A DNA stretch of 64,000 bases from Planctomycetaceae bacterium (GTDB lineage: Bacteria > Planctomycetota > Planctomycetia > Pirellulales > PALSA-1355). The number at the start of each line of letters is the position of its first letter. Position 1 is the stretch's first letter. The stretch lies in NCBI GenBank assembly GCA_003153375.1, contig PLYM01000213.1:190-64189 (forward strand), read 5' to 3'. The position numbers and the translations under genes were made by a program. This document shows positions 25,129 to 34,571 of this stretch, in pieces. The notes under the pieces are model-generated. The model was not told where the DNA came from. It saw only the letters and a list, made by a program, of their open reading frames with translations, and did not search any database.

Positions 25129-27351
25129 ATGAAGCGAGAGCAGGACGCGATCAAAGTCGGGGTTGGTGGGGTGGGTGCAGGTGGGTTGGCGGGCGCGTTC
25201 CGCGGACCGTGGCTGTGGGCTGCGTTGTTGGTCTTGCTGACGACGATCGTCTATTGGCCAACGCTGGCAAACGGATTTGTTTCGGACGACAGGTATCACG
25301 TCGTCAATAACATCTCCCTGCGGTCGCTCGGGGGTCTATGGGATATTTGGTTCAAGCTGGGCACCATCCAGCAGTATTATCCGCTGACCCATAGCGCCTT
25401 CTGGGCGCAATTTCAACTTTGGGGGCTCGATCCGCGCGGCTATCACGTGGTGAATTGGCTGCTGCACGGCATCGGGGCCGTGTTGGTTTGGCGGTTGTTG
25501 TTGCGGCTGGAAGTGCGCGGGGCCTCGCTGGCCGCGGCGGTGTTTGCCGTCCACCCGGTACACGTCGAAAGCGTGGCCTGGGCCAGCGAATTGAAGAACA
25601 TCCTGTCGTTGGACCTGGCGCTGGTGTCGCTGCTGACCTATTTGCGGTTTTCGCCACCACTCAGGTCCGAACAGGCAGCCCACGAAGCGGCGTCGGGCCA
25701 AGCGCGGTGGTCCTGGTATGCGTTGGCGTTGGCTTGTTACGTGGCGGCGCTGCTCTGCAAGTCCGTCACGGTCAGCGTTCCGGCGGTGCTGCTGGTGATC
25801 GACTGGTGGAAGCGAGGGCGCATTGCGCGTCGCGACGTGGCGGCACTCGTTCCGTTCTTTGTCGCCGGGCTGTCGCTGGCCGTGCTGACGATTTGGATGG
25901 AAAAGACGTTTGTCGGCGCGAGCGGCCAGGAATTCGAGCTATCGCCGATCGAGCGCGTGCTGATCGCCGGACGGGCGTTATGGTTCTATGCCGGCAAGCT
26001 GATCTGGCCGGCGTCGCTCGTGTTCTACTATCCGCGTTGGACAATGGACGCCGGCGTGTGGTGGCAGTACCTGTTTCCCGCGGCGGCGCTGCTCGCCCTC
26101 GGCGTGTTGTGGATGGCTCGCTCGCGAATGGGTCGCGGGCCACTTGCCGCGGCGCTGATCTTCGCCGGAGTGCTCGTGCCGGCGCTGGGCTTCATCAACG
26201 TCTACCCGTTTCGCTTCTCGTTCGTGTCCGATCATTATCAATACCACGCCAGCATCGCGTTGATTGCCCTGGCGGCAGCGGGCGCGGCCTGGCTGGGAGA
26301 TCGACTTTCCCAAACTCGGCCTGTCTTGGTTCCCATGGCCGTTGCGGGATTGCTGCTTTCGCTGGTCGTGGTTTCGCTGGAACAGGTGCCCGTGTATCAC
26401 GATGCGGTCACGTTGAATGCCGACATTGTCGAGCACAACCCCGATTGCTGGGCGGCACACCATAACCTGGGGGTCGCCTTTCAATCGCTGGAACAATACG
26501 ACCTGGCTCTGACCTACTTCAATCGGGCGATCGAGGTTTTTGGCCGGCTGGCCACGGCGAGCCCGACGATTGGCAGCTATCGCAATGACCAGGCCGCGGA
26601 TCTGGTCAACGTCGGCTTCTTGCAGCGCAAATTGGGGCGAGTGGCGGAATCGGACAGCGCGTTTCGGCGAGCTATCGCGGTTCGCGAGACGCTGGTCCGC
26701 GACTTTCCTAGTGCGATCGAATATCAAGAAGGGCTTGCCCGCTGTTACGTTAATCTCGCGATCGCGCGACAGATGAGCGGTGATGCGGCGGATGCCGCCG
26801 TCTGGCACCGCCAGGCGATCGCGGCTCGCGAGCAATTGGTTCGCGAGTATCCCTCCGTCGCTCGCCACGCCGATGGCCTGGCCACGAGCTATGGCGATTT
26901 GGGTCAAGCGCTATGCGACGCGGGGCAATTCTCGGAGTCGGAGGCGACGCTTCGCCAGGCGATCGAATTACGCGAGCGGTTGGTGCGCGAGAATGCCGCC
27001 GAGAGCGATTTTCGCGAGCGTCTGGCTTGGAGTCACGGGCAACTGGCCCAGGAGCTGCTGCGGGACGGTCGCCCTACTGAGTCGGAAGCCTCGCATCGAC
27101 GAGCGCTCGCCATCCGCGAGCAACTCGTTCGCGATAATCCTGGAGTCAGCAAGTATCGGTACCAGGTAGCCCTCAGTTCGGTCGACGTCGGACTCGCGCA
27201 ACGCGAAACCGGGCGACAGGCCGCTGCCGCCGACTCGATCTCGCTGGCGCAGACGATTTGCGAACAGCTCGTGCGCGACTATCCCACCGTGAGCGAGTAC
27301 CGGGAAAGCCTGGCCTGGTGCCAATCTCATCGCGAGCCGCAAGGTCGTTAG
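25129..27351 (+). CDS. TMTC-like GT-C membrane glycosyltransferase with C-terminal TPRs (740 aa)
   Basis: ATG 25129 ('MKREQD') is chosen over the upstream track start because upstream codons look non-coding. Residues about 25-430 form roughly ten membrane helices. 'NGFVSDDRYHVVNN' carries the acidic pair of GT-C enzymes, and 'AVFAVHPVHVESVAWASELKNILS' is the TMTC/DUF1736 signature. From about residue 440 a periplasmic part has six to seven TPR-like units with repeated 'RRAIA.RE.LVR..PS'. This suggests lipid-linked sugar transfer onto exported proteins. Convergent with the DUF4838 gene. Confidence 0.82.
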   Translation: MKREQDAIKVGVGGVGAGGLAGAFRGPWLWAALLVLLTTIVYWPTLANGFVSDDRYHVVNNISLRSLGGLWDIWFKLGTIQQYYPLTHSAFWAQFQLWGLDPRGYHVVNWLLHGIGAVLVWRLLLRLEVRGASLAAAVFAVHPVHVESVAWASELKNILSLDLALVSLLTYLRFSPPLRSEQAAHEAASGQARWSWYALALACYVAALLCKSVTVSVPAVLLVIDWWKRGRIARRDVAALVPFFVAGLSLAVLTIWMEKTFVGASGQEFELSPIERVLIAGRALWFYAGKLIWPASLVFYYPRWTMDAGVWWQYLFPAAALLALGVLWMARSRMGRGPLAAALIFAGVLVPALGFINVYPFRFSFVSDHYQYHASIALIALAAAGAAWLGDRLSQTRPVLVPMAVAGLLLSLVVVSLEQVPVYHDAVTLNADIVEHNPDCWAAHHNLGVAFQSLEQYDLALTYFNRAIEVFGRLATASPTIGSYRNDQAADLVNVGFLQRKLGRVAESDSAFRRAIAVRETLVRDFPSAIEYQEGLARCYVNLAIARQMSGDAADAAVWHRQAIAAREQLVREYPSVARHADGLATSYGDLGQALCDAGQFSESEATLRQAIELRERLVRENAAESDFRERLAWSHGQLAQELLRDGRPTESEASHRRALAIREQLVRDNPGVSKYRYQVALSSVDVGLAQRETGRQAAAADSISLAQTICEQLVRDYPTVSEYRESLAWCQSHREPQGR

Positions 27352-27391
27352 AGACGGTCACGGTTGCGGGCTGGGCAACAGACGCGATGCA

Positions 27392-29560
27392 TCAGTTGGC
27401 GTCGTCCTTGAACAGCGCTTCGTTGGCGCCGGCCTTGCCTTCGAACAGGGTCTCGATGTTGATAATCTGGTTCTTTTCGACCGTGGCGTTGCTGATGTAG
27501 TCGGAAACGAACTGGTGGCGAGGGTCGCGGCGGAAAGCGATCAGTTCTCGCATCGCCTGCCGCGCCTGCGCGAGCTTCTTTGGGTCCTTGGGTGCCGAGC
27601 CGCGTTCGGCGCCGGGGCTCTCGAAGTCGAGGAACTCCTGGAGCCGAGTGGACAGGAGGGCGTGCCGCAGTCCGGCCTGCAGAAACTCGACGCGCTGGGC
27701 AAACTCAGGCGAGGGATCCTTTCTCGCGGTCTCGAGAGCTTTGGCCAGGATCGCCTCGGCGGGACGGTAGACCTCGGGCGGATAAGCCAGGTAATGCCCG
27801 CGAATCCGTTTCAGCCTTTCCAAGGCGCCCTTGGGATCGACGCTGATGTCTCGGACGGGCGGCCGCGTGGCGGCGTAGTTTTCCCAATAGTCGAAATATT
27901 GTTGGACGTCGGCGGCGGCAGGCCCGAACGCGGAAAAATACTCCTGCCGAATCGTTTCGATCTCCAGATCGGGGCTCCACAGCAGGCGATGGTGCATGTA
28001 GGCCATCGGTCCATGAGCGGCCCAACTGAAGGTGTAGGCACGAAGGCTGATGCCGGCCATGCCGTGTTGATAGGCGAAGCGGAAGAATTCTCCGCTCTGC
28101 CGGCTGGTGATGTTGGGCGTTACGTAGCTGTTCAATAAGTAGTTGGATCCGTTGACCAGCGACATGCCGGTCTGGCTCCAGGCCAGCCATTGGTCGCGAT
28201 ACCACTGGTCTTCCTCACGGCTCATCGGATACCAGCCATCGCGCGATCCGTAGATGACGAACTCTCCAAAAATGTTTTTGTCGAGCTTGATTCCGCTGAG
28301 CGGCCCCGGCAGGGTGTTGTGATAGAGATAGACGCCGATCTTTACCCGCGGGTTGCGCTCGACGGCCAGGTCATGCACCGCTTTCCAATAATGGGCATAG
28401 CGATCGCCCATGGCTCGCGGGGTGTATTTCAGGAGTCGAAAGTCCTCGGGGAAATCGGTGGGCTGCGGACCGTCCCAGGCCAGGCATTGCGGGCATTGGC
28501 ACATGCTCTCGCCCCCGGCGTCGGCTTCGCCGAGGGTCAACACATCGCCGCCGTCCCAGGCCTTGTTCACGATCGCGTGCTGCAACTCGACGTTGGAAAC
28601 GCAGAGCGGAGTCCAGGCGCCGGCGCGGGGCGTCTTGAGTCCGCGCTGGCCGTCGGCGCGCATGGCAAACCACTCAGGATGTTGCTGGCCATACTCGGCC
28701 CACCAATCAGTGATGCCGGCGATGACGTGCGAGCCCAGGATCACGCGCGGCTGCTCGATTTGCGTCACGCGGCGATGTCGGCGATGGAAGATCTCCACGG
28801 CCTTGCCATAGGTGTAGCCGGCCTGCTCGCTGGGAAACACGAGCTTGCTGACGACCTCTTCCGACAGCCCGCCGACCTTATAGTTGCGCGGCACTTTGCG
28901 GCCGAAGTAGGAGCCGGTCAGGAAAATTTGCCCCAGATCCCATCCGCCCAGATTGCGGTAGAGCAGCTTGGGTTTGACGGTCTTGTTGACCGCGGGAAAC
29001 ACGGCACTCGTTCGACGCGGCACATAGGTTCCCAGTTCGCCCGGCCAGAGCCAGCGCACGCCGAGATGATCTTCCAACAATTCGTACACGCCCAGCAACG
29101 TCCCGCTGTGTACGCACTCCATGGCCAGCGGATTCCACGGCTCCGAGTAGAGCGGTCGGGTGCCGTGATACTGATCGGGCAGCAGTTCTTTGCCGACGAT
29201 ATACAAGTCGTTGCCGACAGTGCGCAGCACGTACTCTTCGACCTCGAGCTGGTCGGCATCGATGCCTTGCTGGCGGGCGGCCTCGCTGACGCCGATGAAG
29301 ATTCGGCGGTCGTAGCCCGCGGGGATCTCCGTTTCCACGGCGACCGGCAATTGCTGGCCGGTGGCTTTCTTGACGTGGCTGATCAGTTCCTCGGCGGCAT
29401 AGGCGGCGACCGGCGACGGTTTGACCGCAGTGACTACCACGGCGCGGGCCTTGCCGTCGCGCACGAGGGTGACTTGCGAGAAGGCCGCGTCCTCACCGGT
29501 GCGGAGAGACAATGCAGCGAGCGCTATCAGGAAGATTGCGAGGCGGATCAGGCGGGTCAT
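27392..29560 (-). CDS. secreted DUF4838 protein, alpha-glucuronidase-like (722 aa)
   Basis: ATG 29560 ('MTRLIRLAIFLIALAAL') gives a signal peptide; the 53 extra residues of the track ORF are non-coding. Residues about 35-150 form a glycosidase-associated N-terminal domain ('AAYAAEELISHVKKATGQQLPV', 'RIFIGVSEAAR'). The DUF4838 barrel-like part includes 'SGTLLGVYELLEDHLGVRWLWPGELGTYVP' and the Cys pair 'CQCPQCLAW'. The family is related to GH67-type enzymes and common in planctomycetes. A periplasmic polysaccharide-degrading role is probable; the substrate is unknown. Confidence 0.85.
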   Translation of the reverse strand: MTRLIRLAIFLIALAALSLRTGEDAAFSQVTLVRDGKARAVVVTAVKPSPVAAYAAEELISHVKKATGQQLPVAVETEIPAGYDRRIFIGVSEAARQQGIDADQLEVEEYVLRTVGNDLYIVGKELLPDQYHGTRPLYSEPWNPLAMECVHSGTLLGVYELLEDHLGVRWLWPGELGTYVPRRTSAVFPAVNKTVKPKLLYRNLGGWDLGQIFLTGSYFGRKVPRNYKVGGLSEEVVSKLVFPSEQAGYTYGKAVEIFHRRHRRVTQIEQPRVILGSHVIAGITDWWAEYGQQHPEWFAMRADGQRGLKTPRAGAWTPLCVSNVELQHAIVNKAWDGGDVLTLGEADAGGESMCQCPQCLAWDGPQPTDFPEDFRLLKYTPRAMGDRYAHYWKAVHDLAVERNPRVKIGVYLYHNTLPGPLSGIKLDKNIFGEFVIYGSRDGWYPMSREEDQWYRDQWLAWSQTGMSLVNGSNYLLNSYVTPNITSRQSGEFFRFAYQHGMAGISLRAYTFSWAAHGPMAYMHHRLLWSPDLEIETIRQEYFSAFGPAAADVQQYFDYWENYAATRPPVRDISVDPKGALERLKRIRGHYLAYPPEVYRPAEAILAKALETARKDPSPEFAQRVEFLQAGLRHALLSTRLQEFLDFESPGAERGSAPKDPKKLAQARQAMRELIAFRRDPRHQFVSDYISNATVEKNQIINIETLFEGKAGANEALFKDDAN

Positions 29561-29786
29561 GGTGGATCTCGGTGAGGAGCAATGCAGGAGGAGCCCAGTC
29601 GGCAGCGAATCCTTGCGGCCCATTGTAAGTCCGGCGGTTGTCAAAGTCGAAGTGGCCAGAAGCGGCGTCTGGATTGCAATCTCGTAAGGTTGCTCGATTC
29701 GATCTTGGCGCATTCGCAACCGGCGGGATAGGATCGCGCGGCTGGCGTGTGTCGCGAATTATTTTGATTGGTAGCGGAGCTGCGTC

Positions 29787-30419
29787 ATGGAAACGGTCAG
29801 TCGTCGGAGCGTGATGGGGTTGGCGGCCAGTGTGATTGCGGGCGGGATGCTGGTGGGCGAAGTCGCGGCCTCCGAAGTCGCGAACGACTCGAAGGGGGAG
29901 CCGGGCGAGTCGGCGGGCGGCAAGTCGGAGTCGGTCTACAAATTTTGCATGGGAAAAGCGACGCCGCGCCATTTTGGCAACAGCTCGATTCGCGAACACA
30001 AGTTGCACGATTTTCCGATGTCGGCTTCGATGTCGGCCAGCTTGATCACGCTGGCCCCAGGCGACATGCGCGAGCCGCACTGGCATCCGAATTCGGACGA
30101 GTGGCTGTTCGTGATGGCCGGCACGATTCGCATGACGATCGTCGACGGCAAGGGCGAGTCCTCGCAGTTCGAGTGTGGGCTGGAGGACGTGGCCTTCACG
30201 CCGCAGGGGTTTGGCCACTATGTGGAGAACATCGGCGACGGCGAGGCCCGGCTGATGCTCATTCACAACCACGCCGAATTCACGACGGTGAACCTGAGCG
30301 AATGGGTGGCTGCGGGCTCGACTTCGGTGTTTGCCTCGACCCTGAAAATGCCGGTGCGGGCCTTTGACGATGTTCCGACGAAACGCGTTTTCATCGGGCC
30401 GAAAGTCGCCAAGGATTGA
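29787..30419 (+). CDS. Tat-exported cupin, oxalate decarboxylase-like (210 aa)
   Basis: The N-terminal 'SRRSVMGLAASVIAGGMLVGEVAASE' is a twin-arginine signal. A single germin-type cupin follows: motif 1 'REPHWHPNSDEWLFVMAGTIRM' supplies two His and one Glu metal ligands, and motif 2 'FTPQGFGHYVENIGD' supplies the third His. Oxalate decarboxylases have two such domains and this protein has one, so the catalytic assignment is uncertain. It is followed by a DUF1501 gene on the same strand after 148 nt. Confidence 0.85.
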   Translation: METVSRRSVMGLAASVIAGGMLVGEVAASEVANDSKGEPGESAGGKSESVYKFCMGKATPRHFGNSSIREHKLHDFPMSASMSASLITLAPGDMREPHWHPNSDEWLFVMAGTIRMTIVDGKGESSQFECGLEDVAFTPQGFGHYVENIGDGEARLMLIHNHAEFTTVNLSEWVAAGSTSVFASTLKMPVRAFDDVPTKRVFIGPKVAKD

Positions 30420-30567
30420 TAGCGGGCGGATCTCCGCACTCCAGGGGCCGTCATGGCTGCCACGAAAGGTTGGCATCCGGGGCGCCGGCATCGTAAACTA
30501 TCGTTCCGACGCGTAGGACGCAGGGCGGCGTTGACGATCGGGTTCGCTGGGGCGCGGAGAACTTACC

Positions 30568-31953
30568 ATGAGCAGCTTTTCGATGTCGCGACGGGAGCTG
30601 CTGCGGTTTGGCGCGCTGACCTTGGGTGGGTTGAATCTCGTCGATCCCTTGCGGTTGCGGGCGTTGGGCAAGACGGGCGGCACGGCCCGGCATTGCATCT
30701 TCGTGTTTCTCAACGGCGGGCCGGCGCATCTCGACACGTTCGATATGAAGCCCGACGCGCCGGTCGAAATTCGCGGGCTGTTCCGCCCCATCAGCACCTC
30801 GGTGCCGGGCATCGAGATCACGGAGAAGCTGCCCTCGCTGGCGCGGTTGGCGCATCATTTTGCCATCCTGCGTTCGGCCACGCATCCGCTGAGCGCTCAC
30901 AACAGCAGCGCGGCCTATGCCCTCAGCGGTCACTCGCCGGGCAGTGATGCCAATATCCGCCCGACGCCGAACGATCATCCGACCTATGGTTCGGTCGTCG
31001 CGAAAGTCTTGCCGAAGATTGGCGGCATGCCCCCCTTCGTGCTGACGCCGACCTTGCTGTTCGACATGGGTTTTCCTACTCCCAGTGCCGGCGGCGGGTG
31101 GATGGGCAATCGGTACGATCCTCTGCCGGCCGTGCGTAATCGCATGATGGCTCGCTCTCCAAGCTGGGAAGGCAAGCTGCCCGTGCCCACAGGGCTGGGG
31201 CTGCCGGATGAGTTGAGCGTGGAGCGCATGCAGCAGCGCGTGAAGTTGTTGGGGCAGGTGGACGAGGCCTTTGCGGCGGCCAAGTCGGCGGCCGAGCGGT
31301 CGAGCTGGGATGCGCACCAGGCCGAGGCGCTGGACGTGATTCTTTCGCCCACGACGCGCGCGGCCTTCGAGGTCAGTCGCGAGCCGGCCGCGATGCACGA
31401 TCGTTATGGCCGTTCGGAAATGGGACAGGTGCTGCTGCTCTCGCGGCGGTTGATCGAGGCGGGCGTGCGTTTCGTGACGGCCAACGCGGTTTCGAATCCG
31501 GCGAACACCACGTTGTCGGCTTTCCAGATTTGGGACACGCACCGCGATCATTTCCGGCTCTATGAACAGAACCTGCTGCCCGAGCTCGATCAGGGGCTGT
31601 CGGCATTGATCAGCGATTTGGACGAACGGGGGCTGCTCGACGAGACGCTTGTGATCGTGATGGGAGAGATGGGCCGCACTCCCAAGATCAATAGCAACCC
31701 GGACGGCGGCCGCGACCATTGGGGTCAGGCCTACTCGGTGCTGTGGGCCGGCGGCGGCATCCGCGGCGGCCAGGTCGTGGGCGCGACCGATCATCACGGG
31801 GCGTTCGTGAAGGACGCGCCCGCCCGGCCTGATGACATCGCCGCCACGCTCTACGAACTGCTGGGCATTCCCCACGATCTGGTGCTGCGCGACGCCACGG
31901 ACCGTCCGCACCGCATCACCGAAGGCACGCCGATTCGGCAGTTGATCGGCTGA
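30568..31953 (+). CDS. Tat-exported DUF1501 protein (461 aa)
   Basis: ATG 30568 with 'GCGGAGA' upstream. The twin-arginine signal 'SRRELLRFGALTLGG' is followed by the DUF1501 core: 'HCIFVFLNGGPAHLDTFDMKPDAP', 'LRSATHPLSAHNSSAAYALSG', 'DTHRDHF', 'LVIVMGEMGRTPKIN' and 'GRDHWGQAYSVLWAGGGI'. The fold is alkaline-phosphatase/sulfatase-like, but the nucleophile Cys/Ser motif of true sulfatases is absent. Many planctomycete copies pair with a DUF1549/DUF1553 cytochrome gene; this one does not. Function unknown. Confidence 0.92.
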   Translation: MSSFSMSRRELLRFGALTLGGLNLVDPLRLRALGKTGGTARHCIFVFLNGGPAHLDTFDMKPDAPVEIRGLFRPISTSVPGIEITEKLPSLARLAHHFAILRSATHPLSAHNSSAAYALSGHSPGSDANIRPTPNDHPTYGSVVAKVLPKIGGMPPFVLTPTLLFDMGFPTPSAGGGWMGNRYDPLPAVRNRMMARSPSWEGKLPVPTGLGLPDELSVERMQQRVKLLGQVDEAFAAAKSAAERSSWDAHQAEALDVILSPTTRAAFEVSREPAAMHDRYGRSEMGQVLLLSRRLIEAGVRFVTANAVSNPANTTLSAFQIWDTHRDHFRLYEQNLLPELDQGLSALISDLDERGLLDETLVIVMGEMGRTPKINSNPDGGRDHWGQAYSVLWAGGGIRGGQVVGATDHHGAFVKDAPARPDDIAATLYELLGIPHDLVLRDATDRPHRITEGTPIRQLIG

Positions 31954-31985
31954 GTGCCCGGGACAATCCTCTTTAAGGAGCCCTC

Positions 31986-32885
31986 GTGATACGCCATCGC
32001 TTCCTCGGCTTGATGTTGGTGGGCATCCTGTTATCGGCGGCAATTCCGGTTGCCGAAGCGCACGCGGACGATCCGTTGGATGCGTTTCCGACGGCGGAAA
32101 AGACGGCCGCGCAGCGGGTCAAGGGGCTCAGCGACGCACAGCGCGAAGCGATTCGCCTGCCCGAGAAGGGGACGGACGTCGTGTTCAGTATCGCCATGCT
32201 GCCGACCGCGAATGGTCCGGGCGATGCCGCGACGAAGGCCGAACCTTGGCTGCGGGTGTTTGCCGATGGGCGGATCAACTGTGGCAGCTCGATGCCTTTG
32301 TCGGTCGAGCGCCGCGACGACACGTTGACCAAGGCCGAACTGGCCTGGCTGTTGCACCTGGCGGTTGACGAATGCCAAATCCTCAGCCGGACCACGAAGG
32401 ACATCGAGGCGGAATTTCAACAGAGCCGTTCAGCGAAACCGGTGCCGGGTGAGCCGCAGCAATCCTTTCAGTATCGCGTCGAGCTGCCTTCGGGAAAAAA
32501 TGAGCTGTTGATTCCCGAGAAGGCGCTGATGTTGCGGCCTTTGCGCGCGAACCTGCAACTGGGTGCTTTTGCCAGCTTGAACAGATATGCCAACTTCCTG
32601 GCCGCGCGAGCGCACCTGGGCGATGCCAAGCAGCGCCAGTCGTTGCTCGACCAGTTGAACGACAAGCTGAAAACGGAACAGCCGACGGCTCCGGCGTTTC
32701 GCATGGAGCACCTGGGCGGAGCACTCAACACCCCAAGGGTTGATTTGACCGCGGCCTTCGAACAGGAAATCGAACTGGAGCCCGGCAAATTCAAACGCGT
32801 GACGGGGAGCATCCTGCGCAAGGAGAAGGGGGCTCCGCCCGCCTTTTCGATTAGCGCCATGGAATACATGAAGCTTCGGCCGTAG
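31986..32885 (+). CDS. secreted hypothetical protein (299 aa)
   Basis: GTG start at 31986 with a strong 'AAGGAG' Shine-Dalgarno. The signal peptide 'FLGLMLVGILLSAAIPVAEAHADD' is clear. The mature protein contains 'WLRVFADGRINCGSS' and 'LTKAELAWLLHLAVDECQIL', followed by a region rich in 'R.NLQLGAFASLNRYANF'. No catalytic motif is seen. It lies 32 nt after the DUF1501 gene, so it is probably in the same transcript. Not assigned to a family. Confidence 0.75.
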   Translation: MIRHRFLGLMLVGILLSAAIPVAEAHADDPLDAFPTAEKTAAQRVKGLSDAQREAIRLPEKGTDVVFSIAMLPTANGPGDAATKAEPWLRVFADGRINCGSSMPLSVERRDDTLTKAELAWLLHLAVDECQILSRTTKDIEAEFQQSRSAKPVPGEPQQSFQYRVELPSGKNELLIPEKALMLRPLRANLQLGAFASLNRYANFLAARAHLGDAKQRQSLLDQLNDKLKTEQPTAPAFRMEHLGGALNTPRVDLTAAFEQEIELEPGKFKRVTGSILRKEKGAPPAFSISAMEYMKLRP

Positions 32886-32962
32886 GCAGAGCCGGTCGCG
32901 TTGTTGCACTTCCTATGCTCAATGCTCGGAACCCATTTTCTAGTGATGTCCCGGCATCGCTC

Positions 32963-32990
32963 TTGACATGCAACCAAAAGGTTGCATAAT
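32963..32990 (+). promoter_or_regulatory. promoter and embedded operator of the first ArsR-SRPBCC operon (leaderless)
   Basis: A consensus -35 TTGACA (32963-32968) and a -10 CATAAT (32985-32990) are separated by 16 nt. The spacer and the first -10 bases are filled by the perfect palindrome TGCAACC-AAAA-GGTTGCA (32969-32986). The ATG of the ArsR gene follows the -10 by 6 nt, so transcription should begin at or within a base of the start codon. This predicts a leaderless, autorepressed mRNA. Confidence 0.8.
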
Positions 32991-32996
32991 CAGCCC

Positions 32997-33326
32997 ATGA
33001 GTGAGGGCATGGACAAAGTGTTCAGGGCGCTAGCCGATCCGGGCCGGCGGCGGTTGCTCGATCGGCTGCATGCCGACAATGGGCAAACGCTGGGGGAGCT
33101 TTGCAGGCATTTGAAGATGTCGCGGCAGGCGGTGACCAAGCATCTGAAGTTGCTGGAAGCCGCGAACCTGGTGGCCGTGATCTGGCGAGGCCGCGAGAAG
33201 CTGCACTATCTGAATCCCGTGCCGATTGTGGAAATCGCGGATCGTTGGATCGGCAAGTACGAGCGCGGCCGGCTGCGTGCTCTGGCCGATCTCAAGAAAC
33301 AACTGGAAGGAGAAACCGATGGCTAA
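32997..33326 (+). CDS. ArsR-family transcriptional regulator (109 aa)
   Basis: Winged-helix repressor of the ArsR group that partners AHSA1 proteins. 'VFRALADPGRRRLLDRL' is the conserved first helix and 'GELCRHLKMSRQAVTKHLKLLEAANLV' the recognition helix-turn-helix; the wing is 'WRGREKLHYLNP'. No metal-binding CxC motif is present, as usual for this subgroup. ATG 32997 sits 6 nt after the -10 element, and the TTG at 32982 in the track lies inside the promoter and is rejected. It overlaps the next gene by 8 nt. Confidence 0.92.
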   Translation: MSEGMDKVFRALADPGRRRLLDRLHADNGQTLGELCRHLKMSRQAVTKHLKLLEAANLVAVIWRGREKLHYLNPVPIVEIADRWIGKYERGRLRALADLKKQLEGETDG

Positions 33327-33780
33327 TTCGCGCTTCGTGTACGTGACCTACATTCGCACCACGCCCGAAAAGCTGTGGCAGGCACTCATCGATCCGGAGT
33401 TCACCCAGCGCTACTGGTGTGAAACCCGGCACGAGGTCTCGTCGCACAAGGGTGGGGCTTGGCGAATCATGGCTCCCGATGGCCGCGTGGCCGACAGTGG
33501 CGAAGTGCTGGAGATCGAGCCGCACCGCCGGCTGGTGCTCTCGTGGCGCAACGAGTTTATGCCCGAGCTGCGTGAGGAGGGTTTTTCGCGGCTGACCTAC
33601 GAGTTGGAAACCGTCGGCGAATCGGTGAAGCTGACCGTGATTCACGAGATGGACAAGCCCAACTCGAAACTCATCGCCACCGTCTCGACCGGCTGGCCCC
33701 ACATCCTGGCCAGTTTGAAGAGCCTGCTGGAAACCGGGGAGCCGTTGGAAGAGACGACGCGATGGCCGAAGGGGTTTTGA
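33319..33780 (+). CDS. SRPBCC/AHSA1-family protein (153 aa)
   Basis: Bet v1-like fold with a hydrophobic ligand cavity. 'FVYVTYIRTTPEKLWQALIDPEFTQRYW' is the typical opening and 'GGAWRIMAPDGRVADSGEVLEIEPHRRLVLSWR' the central sheet. ATG 33319 has 'GGAAGGAG' upstream and overlaps the ArsR stop, so translation is coupled. ArsR and AHSA1 pairs are common in bacteria; the ligand is unknown. Confidence 0.92.
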   Translation: MANSRFVYVTYIRTTPEKLWQALIDPEFTQRYWCETRHEVSSHKGGAWRIMAPDGRVADSGEVLEIEPHRRLVLSWRNEFMPELREEGFSRLTYELETVGESVKLTVIHEMDKPNSKLIATVSTGWPHILASLKSLLETGEPLEETTRWPKGF

Positions 33781-33887
33781 GACGGCCTGAGTGGTTGGCT
33801 GGTGGCTGCTGTATACTCGGACCGTTGGATGTTGCCGGCAGAGGACGCCGGAAGTTCAGCAATCCACCGAAGGGCCACGAACACGCC

Positions 33888-34544
33888 ATGCACGATGACA
33901 GCTATCGGCAACTTCTACGACGCGCGGTGATCGCTTTGTCGATCTGCGCGGTGGCGGTGGTGGTTTGTTATTTTGGGGTCGATCGGCCGGTGGCGTTCTT
34001 CGTGCATCAGCAGGGGATCAACGAGATTCGGGTTTTCCGTTGGCTGACTTTGCCGCCGCCGCTGTTGCAGTCGTGGTCGCCATTGATTTTGGTGCTGCTG
34101 ATGGTCAGCCGGGCGTTTGCGCCGTGGGCTCGCTGGCAGAAGGTGCTGCTGGTGGCCTGCTTGAGCATGCTCATGGCCAACGAGTTTCGCGTGTCGCTGG
34201 GTGATCTGTTTGGCCGGTACTGGCCGGAGACGTGGTTCGACAATAACCCGTCGCTGATCGGCAACGGCACCTATGGGTTTCATCCGTTCGTGCATGGCGA
34301 CGACCTGGGCAGTTTTCCGTCGGGGCACGCAGCCCGGATTTTAGGCTTTGCCACGGTGTGGTGGCTGGCCATGCCCCGCAGCCGCGCGGTATGTGTCGTG
34401 GTCTGCCCGCCGATGCTCTTCAGCTTGGTGGCGATGAACTACCACTTCGTCGGCGACGTGGTTGCCGGCGGCACGTTGGGGGCCATTGTGGCGATGTACG
34501 CGGTGCGGCTGGCCGATCTGCGAAGGCGCGAAGACGTGGTCTGA
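33888..34544 (+). CDS. PAP2-family membrane phosphatase (218 aa)
   Basis: Integral membrane lipid phosphatase of the PAP2 superfamily. The central motif 'DDLGSFPSGHAARILGFATVWW' carries the catalytic His, and 'NYHFVGDVVAGGTLGA' carries the second His/Asp. The first motif region ('RVSLGDLFGRYWPETW') keeps the basic and R.WPE pattern of the bacterial acid phosphatase-like branch. Five to six hydrophobic helices. ATG 33888 is chosen because upstream codons overlap the preceding gene. Likely acts on undecaprenyl or lipid phosphates. Confidence 0.88.
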   Translation: MHDDSYRQLLRRAVIALSICAVAVVVCYFGVDRPVAFFVHQQGINEIRVFRWLTLPPPLLQSWSPLILVLLMVSRAFAPWARWQKVLLVACLSMLMANEFRVSLGDLFGRYWPETWFDNNPSLIGNGTYGFHPFVHGDDLGSFPSGHAARILGFATVWWLAMPRSRAVCVVVCPPMLFSLVAMNYHFVGDVVAGGTLGAIVAMYAVRLADLRRREDVV

Positions 34545-34571
34545 CCGTTGGGCCCGCGGCGGGGCGATCGA

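Noticed and set aside
28190-29575. 461-aa plus-strand ORF
   Set aside because: Antisense to the DUF4838 gene; no signal peptide, domain or start signal.
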